Below, piece by piece: positions 1-7,399 of a DNA stretch of 33,256 bases. A program made the position numbers and the translations under genes. The notes under the pieces are model-generated. The model did not search any database. It saw only the letters and a list, made by a program, of their open reading frames with translations, and was not told where the DNA came from. Source of the DNA: an uncultured Clostridium sp. (GTDB taxonomy: Bacteria; Bacillota; Clostridia; Lachnospirales; Lachnospiraceae); assembly GCA_945917985.1 (NCBI GenBank), contig CAMEIH010000031.1:1-33256 (forward strand). Direction: 5' to 3'. How positions within the stretch are numbered: the first letter of the stretch is position 1; each line of letters starts with the position of its first letter.

Positions 1-187
1 GAAGGTGATGCCTGCCAAGAGGAAATGTGAAAAAAGAAGAAAAAAATTGAAAGCACAGGCATTGTGCAGGCAGGCATTGTGGATAACCTGCCGGAAATTC
101 AACAAAGTCTGTGAAAACTTACATTTCAAAAAAATGGCAGGCATAAAACAGAATTTACCTTTCAGAGCTGAAATGCGGAAAGAAGAA
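1..187. other. Left edge, no supported gene
   Basis: I see no convincing gene here. In frame 1, positions 1-30 read nine codons followed by TGA, which could be the tail of a gene entering from the left, but nothing identifies it. A 67-codon open frame at 5-208 has a lysine/arginine-rich composition without recognisable motif or ribosome site. The stretch 52-83 contains a short direct repeat, CAGGCATTGTG, twice (at about 57 and 73). Confidence 0.4.
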
Positions 188-216
188 TTGCCTTTCGGTC
201 TAAATTAGACTATACT
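188..216 (+). promoter_or_regulatory. Promoter for ispG-polC, with a palindrome in the spacer
   Basis: TTGCCT (188-193), a 17-nt spacer and TATACT (211-216) form a near-consensus housekeeping promoter. Transcription would start near 223, giving a short leader before the AGGAGG at 241-246. The spacer contains a perfect inverted repeat, GTCTAA-A-TTAGAC (198-210), lying between the two boxes where a repressor could act. The promoter is seen in the sequence; the operator role is inferred. Confidence 0.7.
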
Positions 217-251
217 AATAGCATATGGAAAGATATTTTCAGGAGGCAGTC

Positions 252-1307
252 ATGACAAGAGAACAGACGAAAGTGATCAGGATCGGTGACAGACTGATCG
301 GCGGAGGCAATCCCATTCTGATCCAATCTATGACAAATACAAGAACAGAGGATGTGGAGGCTACCGTTGCCCAGATTAAGAGACTGACAGAGGCGGGCTG
401 CGAGATCATCCGCTGTACAGTGCCCACTCTGGAAGCAGCGCAGGCAATCAAAGAGATCAAGAAGCAGATTACCATTCCACTGGTGGCAGATATTCATTTC
501 GACTATAAAATGGCGATTGCAGCCATGGAAAACGGCGCGGATAAAATCAGAATCAATCCCGGCAATATCGGCGGCAAAGATAAGGTGGCAGCAGTGGTCA
601 GGGTAGCAAAGGAGAGAAACATTCCGATTCGTGTCGGTGTGAACAGTGGATCCCTTGAGAAAGAGCTGGTGGAGAAATATCACGGTGTCACGGCAGAGGG
701 AATTGTGGAGAGTGCTCTTGACAAGGTACATATGATTGAAGATCTGGATTATCAGAATCTGGTGATCAGCATCAAATCCTCTGATGTGCTGATGTGCGTG
801 AAGGCTCACGAGATTTTGGCTGCACAGACCGACTATCCTCTGCATGTAGGGATCACGGAGTCTGGTACCATCATCAGCGGCAATATCAAATCATCCATTG
901 GTCTTGCGCTGATCTTACATCAGGGGATCGGCGATACGATCCGTGTTTCCCTGACAGGAGATCCGGTGGAGGAAATCAAATCCGCAAAGCTGATCCTGCG
1001 TACGCTTGGACTTAGAAAGGGCGGAATCGAAGTGGTGTCCTGCCCTACCTGTGGCAGAACAAAGATCGATTTAATCGGTCTTGCCAATCAGGTGGAGACG
1101 CTGGTTGCCGGTTATCCCCTTAATATCAAAGTGGCTGTGATGGGCTGCGCCGTAAACGGTCCGGGAGAAGCGAGGGAAGCAGATATCGGAATTGCCGGAG
1201 GAATCGGAGAGGGCCTTTTGATCAAGAAAGGCGAAATCATAAAGAAAGTGCCGGAAAGTGAGCTGCTTTCGGTGCTGAAAGAGGAGCTTGACCATTGGCA
1301 AGGATAA
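252..1307 (+). CDS. ispG: 4-hydroxy-3-methylbut-2-en-1-yl diphosphate synthase (IspG/GcpE)
   Basis: This enzyme reduces methylerythritol cyclodiphosphate to HMBPP in the MEP isoprenoid pathway, using a [4Fe-4S] cluster and reduced ferredoxin or flavodoxin. The 351-residue length fits the two-domain bacterial form (TIM barrel plus cluster domain). Cluster ligands are visible as Cys264 and Cys267 (CPTCGR) and Cys299 (GCAVNGPGE), with the conserved catalytic Glu306. The start at 252 is preferred over an in-frame ATG at 225 because AGGAGG (241-246) precedes it by 5 nt and the conserved N-terminus (TREQTKVIRIG) begins there. It is followed after 36 nt by polC with no terminator between them, so the two are probably co-transcribed. 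Confidence 0.97.
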   Translation: MTREQTKVIRIGDRLIGGGNPILIQSMTNTRTEDVEATVAQIKRLTEAGCEIIRCTVPTLEAAQAIKEIKKQITIPLVADIHFDYKMAIAAMENGADKIRINPGNIGGKDKVAAVVRVAKERNIPIRVGVNSGSLEKELVEKYHGVTAEGIVESALDKVHMIEDLDYQNLVISIKSSDVLMCVKAHEILAAQTDYPLHVGITESGTIISGNIKSSIGLALILHQGIGDTIRVSLTGDPVEEIKSAKLILRTLGLRKGGIEVVSCPTCGRTKIDLIGLANQVETLVAGYPLNIKVAVMGCAVNGPGEAREADIGIAGGIGEGLLIKKGEIIKKVPESELLSVLKEELDHWQG

Positions 1308-1343
1308 ATACAGCTCTTTGCATGTGAAGAGAAGGAAACAGAA

Positions 1344-4300
1344 ATGGCAAAACAGTTTTTTGACGTATTTCCCAATTTGAAATTGGACAAAAAGAATCAG
1401 GATTTATTTGAACAGGCAACCGTAGAAAAGGTCTCTGCAACAAAAAGCAGGGACCTGATTCGCGTTACCTTTCGTTGTGATCATCTGATTCAAAAAGAAA
1501 ATGTCCTCAAAGTGGAGGAGCAGATCAAAAAACAGTTTTTTGAAAATCATTCCGTGCGGGTGAAGCTGTATGAGAGGTTTAAGCTTTCCGACCAGTATAC
1601 TCCGGAGAATCTGATGGATATTTATAAAGACAGCATTCTTTTGGAACTTCGAAATTACAGTCCGGTGGAATATAATCTGTTCAAAGGTGCAGATATTACT
1701 TATCCTTCCGGGCAGGAGATGAATCTCGTGGTTGAAGACAGTGTTCTTGCCAGAAGCAAGGCGGATGAGCTGGTAAGAATTCTGGAGAAAATCCTCAATG
1801 AAAGATGTGGGTTCCGGGTAAGAATATCCGTTCAGTATAAGGAAAAAAAGACAGGAAAATATAAGGAAGAAGACGACCTGAAGATCAAAAGGCAGGTAGC
1901 AGAGATTACGTCGAGAGCCTTTGGTGCTTCAGAGAAAGGAGAGGAAGCTGTTCTTTCGGAAGAACCCTCAGATACAGTATCTGAGGCACATACAGATGAT
2001 TCACCGGAGAAAGAGAAAAAATCGGAGTCTCCCGACAAACCGATAGAGAAGAAATCTGCCGAAAAGCAGAAAGAAAAAGGTTTCGGGAAAGGCTTCCAAA
2101 AGGGAGATTATAAAAAGGGCGATTTCAAGAAAGGTGAGTTTAACCGTTCCGTGAAACGTTCCGACAATCCCGATGTGATTTACGGCCGTGATTTTGAGGA
2201 GGAAGCCATACCCATCGAGGATATCATCGGTGAGATCGGAGAGGTGGTGATCCGGGGTAAGATCATTCACTTTGACAGCAGGGAGATCAAGAATGAAAAG
2301 ACCATTCTGATGTTTGATGTCACTGATTTCACGGACACCATGACCATCAAAATGTTTGCACGCAATGACCAGGTGGCGGAGATCACGGCAGGGATCAAGG
2401 TGGGTGCCTTTGTAAAGCTTAAGGGTGTCACTATGGTGGATAAGTTTGACAGTGAGCTTACCATAGGCTCCCTTGCAGGCATCAAGAAAATTCCCGATTT
2501 TACCACCTCCCGCAGCGATAACAGCCTGCGAAAGAGAGTGGAGCTTCACTGCCACACCAAGATGAGCGATATGGACGGTGTTTCCGAGGCCAAGGATATT
2601 GTAAAGCGCGCCTACAAATGGGGACATCCCGCCATCGCCATCACGGATCACGGAGTGGTGCAGTCCTTCCCGGATGCCAATCATGTGTGGGAGGATCTCT
2701 GGAAGGAAGAGAAAAATAAGAGAAAAGAGGCCGGAGATCCAAATCCGGACAAACAGGATTTCTTCAAGATCATTTACGGCATGGAGGCTTACCTTGTGGA
2801 TGATTTGAAGGAAATCGTCACGGGAGATGAGGGACAGGATTTTACCTCCGACTTTGTGGTATTTGATATCGAGACCACGGGCTTTTCCCCTGTGAACAAC
2901 AGGATCATCGAGATCGGAGCGGTAAAGGTTTCAGGTGGCGCAATCACTGACCGGTATTCCACCTTTGTGAATCCTGGTGTGCCCATTCCCTTTGAAATCG
3001 AGAAGCTGACGAGTATCAACGATTCCATGGTCATGGATTTTCCGTCCATTGAAACCATTCTTCCGGAATTCCTTGCGTTCTGTGAGGATGCGGTGATGGT
3101 GGCCCACAATGCCAATTTTGACATGAGCTTTATCATGGAAAATGCAAGGAGACTTGGCATCGAAAAGAAGTTTACCTATGTGGATACCCTGGGGATTGCC
3201 AGAATCCTTCTGCCTCATCAGGCCAAGCATACCCTGGACGCCGTGGCAAAGACACTGGGGATTTCCCTGGAGAACCACCACAGAGCGGTGGATGATGCGG
3301 AGTGTACCGCGGAGATTTTCGTAAAATTTATACCGATGCTTAAGGAGCAGGGCGCGGATACTCTTGCGAAGGTCAATGCCATGGGTGCATCCAGCCCCGA
3401 TATTGTAAAAAAGCTGACAAGCTATCATGCCATCATCCTGGCAGAGAATAATATAGGAAGAGAGAATCTTTACAGGCTGGTGTCGGAGTCCCATTTGAAT
3501 TATTTTGCAAGGCAGCCCAGAGTGCCAAAGAGTCTTCTCATGAAATACAGGGAGGGGTTGATCCTGGGAAGTGCCTGCGAGGCTGGAGAACTTTACCGCG
3601 CTCTCCTGGACGGAAGACCGGAGGAGGAGATTGCCAGGATTGTGAATTTCTATGATTATCTGGAAATCCAGCCCCTTGGCAACAATAAGTTTATGATCGA
3701 ATCCGACAGGATCCCTGCGGTCAACAGCATGGAAGATATCATGAATTTCAATCGCAGGATCGTGGAACTGGGGGAGGAATTTGGTAAGCCTGTGGTGGCA
3801 ACCTGTGACGTTCATTTTCTGGATCCCGAGGATGAAGTATACAGAAGGATCATTATGGCGGGCAAAGGCTTTGATGATGCGGATCAGCAGGCGCCTCTTT
3901 ACCTGCGCACTACTGAGGAAATGCTGAAGGAGTTTGAGTATCTTGGCAGTGACAAGGCGGAGGAGGTGGTTATCACCAACACCAATAAGATTGCGGACAG
4001 AATCGATGTGATGGCACCAGTAAGGCCGGACAAATGTCCGCCCGTGATCCCGGACAGTGACAAGACACTGACAGAAATCTGCTATAACAGGGCACATGAA
4101 CTCTATGGAGAAGAACTGCCTAAGATCGTGGAAGACAGACTGGAGAAAGAACTTCACTCCATCATCAGCAACGGCTTTGCGGTGATGTATATTATTGCCC
4201 AGAAGCTGGTTTGGAAATCCGTGGAGGACGGCTATCTCGTAGGCTCCCGAGGCTCTGTGGGCTCTTCCCTTGTGGCATTTATGGCGGGAATCACGGAAGT

Positions 4301-5930
4301 AAATTCCTTAAGTGCCCATTATCGCTGTCCCAATTGTCACTATTACGACTTTGATTCCCCGGAGGTAAGAGCCTATGCCGGTAATGCGGGCTGTGACATG
4401 CCGGATAAGCTTTGCCCGAACTGCGGCAAGCCTCTTGTGAAAGACGGTTTTGACATTCCTTTTGAAACCTTCCTGGGATTTAAAGGAGATAAGGAGCCGG
4501 ATATTGACCTGAACTTCTCCGGAGAATATCAGAGTAAGGCTCATAAATATACAGAGGTTATTTTCGGTGCCGGTCAGACCTATCGTGCCGGAACCATCGG
4601 TACCCTGGCAGATAAGACAGCCTTTGGGTATGTGAAGAATTATTATGAGGAGCGGGGCAAGCGGAAGCGGAACTGTGAGATCAATCGTATCGTCCTTGGA
4701 TGCACGGGAGTCCGCAGAAGTACGGGACAGCATCCGGGCGGTATCATCGTGCTTCCCATGGGTGAGGACATCAACTCCTTTACACCGGTACAGCATCCCG
4801 CCAACGATATGACAACGGATATTGTTACCACCCATTTTGATTATCACTCCATTGACCACAACCTGTTAAAGCTTGATATCCTGGGACATGATGATCCTAC
4901 CATGATCCGTATGCTGCAGGATCTGACGGGGATTGATCCGACCACCATCCCTCTTGACGATCCTCAGGTTATGTCACTGTTCCAGAATACATCGGCTCTC
5001 GGCATCACGCCGGATCAGATTGACGGCTGCCCTGTGGGATCCCTTGGCATTCCGGAATTCGGTACGGATTTCGTGATCCAGATGCTCCTCGATACCAAGC
5101 CTAAGTGCTTTTCTGACCTGATCAGGATCTCAGGGCTCGGCCACGGAACGGACGTATGGCTTGGCAATGCACAGACGCTGATCCTGGAGGGAACGGCTGA
5201 CATTTCCCACTGTATCTGCTGTCGTGACGATATAATGATCTATCTGATCAATCAGGGAGTGGACAGTGCATTGTCCTTTACCATCATGGAGAGTGTCCGT
5301 AAAGGAAAGGGATTAAAGCCGGAATTCGAGGCTGCCATGAAGGAAAAGAATGTGCCGGACTGGTATATCTGGTCCTGCAAGAAGATCAAGTACATGTTCC
5401 CCAAGGCCCATGCGGCAGCCTATGTCATGATGGCATGGAGGATCGCTTACTGCAAGATCAATTATCCGCTGGCCTACTATGCAGCCTTTTTCTCCATTCG
5501 TGCCAAGGCTTTTTCCTATGAATTGATGTGTCAGGGGCAACAGCATCTGGAAAATGTGATGGCGGATTACAAGAGAAGAGGTGACAGCTTATCCCAGAAG
5601 GAGCAGGCTGCCTACAGAGATATGAAGATCGTGCAGGAAATGTATGCCCGGGGATTTGAGTTTGTTCCCATAGACATTTTCAGTGCCCAGTCCAGAAGCT
5701 TTCAGATCGTGGACGGAAAGCTGATGCCTTCCTTAAACAGTATTGACGGTCTGGGTGAAACAGCAGCGGATGCCATTGTGGAGGCGGCAAAGGACGGTCC
5801 TTTCCTGTCAAAGGATGATTTCCGGCAAAGAACCAAGGTATCAAAGACCATCGTGGATCTGATGGACAGCTTAAATCTGCTCGGAAAACTGCCGGAATCC
5901 AATCAGATCAGTCTGTTTGACTTTGTCTGA
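1344..5930 (+). CDS. polC: DNA polymerase III alpha subunit, PolC type
   Basis: This is the Gram-positive chromosomal replicase with built-in proofreading. Domains in order are an N-terminal region (about 1-170), a charged insert (about 185-275), an OB fold (about 295-380), PHP part one (about 398-480, LHCHTKMSDMDG and ITDHG), a DEDD exonuclease (about 503-680, FDIETTGF, NANFDMSF, HRAVDDA), PHP part two, then the polymerase core. The core has a Cys4-type zinc site (CPNCH...CPNCGK, from about 994), the catalytic DIDLNFSG segment (about 1050), and a C-terminal helix-hairpin-helix (about 1463). At 1528 residues it is longer than the roughly 1440 of Bacillus PolC, mostly because of the lysine/glutamate-rich insert. 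The ribosome site is AGAAGG. Confidence 0.98.
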   Translation: MAKQFFDVFPNLKLDKKNQDLFEQATVEKVSATKSRDLIRVTFRCDHLIQKENVLKVEEQIKKQFFENHSVRVKLYERFKLSDQYTPENLMDIYKDSILLELRNYSPVEYNLFKGADITYPSGQEMNLVVEDSVLARSKADELVRILEKILNERCGFRVRISVQYKEKKTGKYKEEDDLKIKRQVAEITSRAFGASEKGEEAVLSEEPSDTVSEAHTDDSPEKEKKSESPDKPIEKKSAEKQKEKGFGKGFQKGDYKKGDFKKGEFNRSVKRSDNPDVIYGRDFEEEAIPIEDIIGEIGEVVIRGKIIHFDSREIKNEKTILMFDVTDFTDTMTIKMFARNDQVAEITAGIKVGAFVKLKGVTMVDKFDSELTIGSLAGIKKIPDFTTSRSDNSLRKRVELHCHTKMSDMDGVSEAKDIVKRAYKWGHPAIAITDHGVVQSFPDANHVWEDLWKEEKNKRKEAGDPNPDKQDFFKIIYGMEAYLVDDLKEIVTGDEGQDFTSDFVVFDIETTGFSPVNNRIIEIGAVKVSGGAITDRYSTFVNPGVPIPFEIEKLTSINDSMVMDFPSIETILPEFLAFCEDAVMVAHNANFDMSFIMENARRLGIEKKFTYVDTLGIARILLPHQAKHTLDAVAKTLGISLENHHRAVDDAECTAEIFVKFIPMLKEQGADTLAKVNAMGASSPDIVKKLTSYHAIILAENNIGRENLYRLVSESHLNYFARQPRVPKSLLMKYREGLILGSACEAGELYRALLDGRPEEEIARIVNFYDYLEIQPLGNNKFMIESDRIPAVNSMEDIMNFNRRIVELGEEFGKPVVATCDVHFLDPEDEVYRRIIMAGKGFDDADQQAPLYLRTTEEMLKEFEYLGSDKAEEVVITNTNKIADRIDVMAPVRPDKCPPVIPDSDKTLTEICYNRAHELYGEELPKIVEDRLEKELHSIISNGFAVMYIIAQKLVWKSVEDGYLVGSRGSVGSSLVAFMAGITEVNSLSAHYRCPNCHYYDFDSPEVRAYAGNAGCDMPDKLCPNCGKPLVKDGFDIPFETFLGFKGDKEPDIDLNFSGEYQSKAHKYTEVIFGAGQTYRAGTIGTLADKTAFGYVKNYYEERGKRKRNCEINRIVLGCTGVRRSTGQHPGGIIVLPMGEDINSFTPVQHPANDMTTDIVTTHFDYHSIDHNLLKLDILGHDDPTMIRMLQDLTGIDPTTIPLDDPQVMSLFQNTSALGITPDQIDGCPVGSLGIPEFGTDFVIQMLLDTKPKCFSDLIRISGLGHGTDVWLGNAQTLILEGTADISHCICCRDDIMIYLINQGVDSALSFTIMESVRKGKGLKPEFEAAMKEKNVPDWYIWSCKKIKYMFPKAHAAAYVMMAWRIAYCKINYPLAYYAAFFSIRAKAFSYELMCQGQQHLENVMADYKRRGDSLSQKEQAAYRDMKIVQEMYARGFEFVPIDIFSAQSRSFQIVDGKLMPSLNSIDGLGETAADAIVEAAKDGPFLSKDDFRQRTKVSKTIVDLMDSLNLLGKLPESNQISLFDFV

Positions 5931-5948
5931 CGGCAGAAATCTATTCAT

Positions 5949-5977
5949 TTGTGTTTGTGAGACAAAAGTGCTATAAT
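5949..5977 (+). promoter_or_regulatory. Promoter for the degV gene
   Basis: TTGTGT (5949-5954), a 17-nt spacer and TATAAT (5972-5977) lie in the 91-nt gap after polC. A start near 5984 would leave a leader of about 38 nt. Confidence 0.65.
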
Positions 5978-6021
5978 CGTTTCAAAATTGAAAAGAAAAT
6001 GAACTCTGAGAGGATTGTAAA

Positions 6022-6909
6022 ATGGGAGATTATGTTTTGAGCTGCTGTTCCACAGCTGATTTATCAAAGGAACGTTTTGAAAAGAGACAGATCCAGTATA
6101 TATGTTTTCACTTTGAACTGGGTGGAAAAGAATATCTTGACGATCTGGGGGTTTCTGTTCCGCCGGAAGAATTATATAGAAGGATGATAGCGGGAGAGGA
6201 TACCAAGACATCCCAGGTCAGTGTTGGAGACTATGAAGCCCTATTTGAAAAGAACCTGAAGGACGGAAAGGACATTCTGCATGTCACCCTTTCCTCCGGA
6301 ATTTCCGGAACCTACAACTCTGCTTGTGTGGCAAGAGATGAATTGAAAGAACGCTATCCGGACAGGAAAATCTATGTGGTGGATTCGCTGGCTGCGTCAA
6401 GCGGTTACGGGCTCCTCATGGAAACGCTTGCAGATCTTCGGGACTCCGGTATGGGAATTGACGAACTGTATCGGTGGGCGGAAGAAAATAAGCTAAAGCT
6501 TCATCACTGGTTTTTCTCCACAGATTTGACTTTTTTTATCAAAGGAGGAAGAGTTTCTAAAACAGCAGGCTTTATCGGTTCCGTCATGAATATCTGCCCG
6601 CTTCTCAATGTGGATTTTGAGGGAAAACTGATTCCCAGGGAGAAGATCCGCACCAAAAAGAAAGTCATTGCCAGAATTGTGGAACAAATGGAGACAAATG
6701 CGCAGGATGGACTTGACTATTCCGGCAAATGTTTCTTAAGCCATTCCCTGTGCCAGGAGGATGCAGATGCAGTGGCAGCGCTTGTGGAGGAAAAGTTTAA
6801 GAAGCTGAACGGAAAGGTAGAGATATTCCCCATCGGTGCCACCATCGGAAGCCATACAGGCCCCGGAACCGTAGCGCTGTTCTTCTGGGGAAATAAAAGA
6901 GAGAACTAA
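6022..6909 (+). CDS. DegV family fatty-acid-binding protein
   Basis: DegV/FakB-type proteins bind a fatty acid in a two-domain alpha/beta fold; in Firmicutes, FakB presents it to the kinase FakA for phosphorylation. Family signatures are visible: KTSQVSVGDYEALFE (about residues 65-79), the HVTLSSGISGTYNSA ligand-site segment (about 92-106), and VVDSLAASSGYG (about 120-131). The length of 295 residues is normal. GAGAGGA nine bases before the ATG is the ribosome site. The gene stands alone behind its own promoter and ends at a strong terminator. No FakA kinase is nearby, so which fatty acid or partner it serves cannot be said. Confidence 0.92.
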   Translation: MGDYVLSCCSTADLSKERFEKRQIQYICFHFELGGKEYLDDLGVSVPPEELYRRMIAGEDTKTSQVSVGDYEALFEKNLKDGKDILHVTLSSGISGTYNSACVARDELKERYPDRKIYVVDSLAASSGYGLLMETLADLRDSGMGIDELYRWAEENKLKLHHWFFSTDLTFFIKGGRVSKTAGFIGSVMNICPLLNVDFEGKLIPREKIRTKKKVIARIVEQMETNAQDGLDYSGKCFLSHSLCQEDADAVAALVEEKFKKLNGKVEIFPIGATIGSHTGPGTVALFFWGNKREN

Positions 6910-6949
6910 ATCTTTTCCAATGATATTATAGGAATTAGCAGACCGTAGA

Positions 6950-7000
6950 AAAATACCTGTTTCCATGATAGGAAACAGGTATTTTCTATAGCAATTTTTT
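6950..7000 (+). terminator. Intrinsic terminator of the degV gene
   Basis: A perfect 15-bp stem (6950-6964 with 6971-6985), loop ATGATA, is followed by a T-rich run ending at 7000. The A-run on the left arm would also allow function on the other strand. Confidence 0.85.
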
Positions 7001-7002
7001 CA

Positions 7003-7030
7003 TTGACATCTATTTCTTAAGTGTTATAAT
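7003..7030 (+). promoter_or_regulatory. Promoter of tRNA-Val
   Basis: Consensus TTGACA (7003-7008), a 16-nt spacer and TATAAT (7025-7030) lie directly before the tRNA. The predicted start is only about 3 nt before the mature 5' end, so the 5' leader would be almost absent. Confidence 0.85.
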
Positions 7031-7039
7031 CATTTTTAT

Positions 7040-7113
7040 GGAAGCATAGCTCAGCTGGGATGAGCGTTCGCCTCACACGCGAGAGGTCACGGGTTCGAGC
7101 CCCGTTGCTTCCA
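7040..7113 (+). tRNA. tRNA-Val (CAC)
   Basis: A full cloverleaf is visible: acceptor GGAAGCA/TGCTTCC, D stem GCTC/GAGC, anticodon stem TTCGC/GCGAG with loop CTCACAC (anticodon CAC, reading GUG), and T arm ACGGG-TTCGAGC-CCCGT. The discriminator is A at 7113. CCA is not encoded: the next bases are a run of seven T (7114-7120), which probably serves in termination. Confidence 0.95.
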
Positions 7114-7145
7114 TTTTTTTATTTATATGAAAACATTTTGGACAA

Positions 7146-7187
7146 ATAAAAAACACCTATCCGTTATGACGGAACAGGCATTTTTCG
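7146..7187 (-). terminator. Terminator of tRNA-Glu
   Basis: Read on the minus strand, an imperfect hairpin (core CCGT-CATA-ACGG, extended by CCTG/TAGG with one bulge) is followed by a run of T. It lies about 30 nt after the tRNA-Glu 3' end. A separate 16-nt palindrome, CTGTTATTAATAACAG (7195-7210), lies between the tRNA and this hairpin. Confidence 0.6.
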
Positions 7188-7214
7188 GGTTGGGCTGTTA
7201 TTAATAACAGTTAG

Positions 7215-7286
7215 CAGCTCGTAGCGGAATCGAACCGCTGATTCTGCCGTGAGAGGGCAGCGTCTTAACCGCTTGACCAACGAGCC
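7215..7286 (-). tRNA. tRNA-Glu (CTC)
   Basis: The cloverleaf on the minus strand has acceptor GGCTCGT/ACGAGCT, a D arm with GGTCAAGCGGTTAAGAC, anticodon stem CTGCC/GGCAG with loop CTCTCAC (anticodon CTC, reading GAG), and T arm AGCGG-TTCGATT-CCGCT. The first acceptor pair is G1-U72 rather than G-C, and the discriminator is G73. CCA is not encoded. It runs convergently towards tRNA-Val, about 100 nt away. Confidence 0.93.
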
Positions 7287-7321
7287 ACACGATTGGTAAA
7301 CATATCGTACTTGCTTATTCT

Positions 7322-7349
7322 ATTATAAGTTGGAGAAGAATGCAAGCAA
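7322..7349 (-). promoter_or_regulatory. Promoter of tRNA-Glu
   Basis: On the minus strand, TTGCTT (7349-7344), 16 nt and TATAAT (7327-7322) precede the tRNA, whose mature 5' end is 35 nt beyond the -10 box. The -35 overlaps an AT-rich 12-bp inverted repeat (7342-7353 with 7380-7391) that follows the upstream gene's stop codon and may be its weak terminator. Confidence 0.55.
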
Positions 7350-7399
7350 AATTTTCAAAATTTTATAAATTTTTTAAAAAATTTTGTTTGCTTTCATTC

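Noticed and set aside
5-208. Short plus-strand open frame of 67 codons at the left edge
   Set aside because: No ribosome site, biased Lys/Arg composition, no motif, and it ends inside the ispG promoter spacer.
2931-4157. Long minus-strand open frame opposite polC (408 codons)
   Set aside because: It lies wholly within conserved PolC exonuclease and PHP coding sequence and has no recognisable domain or start signal.
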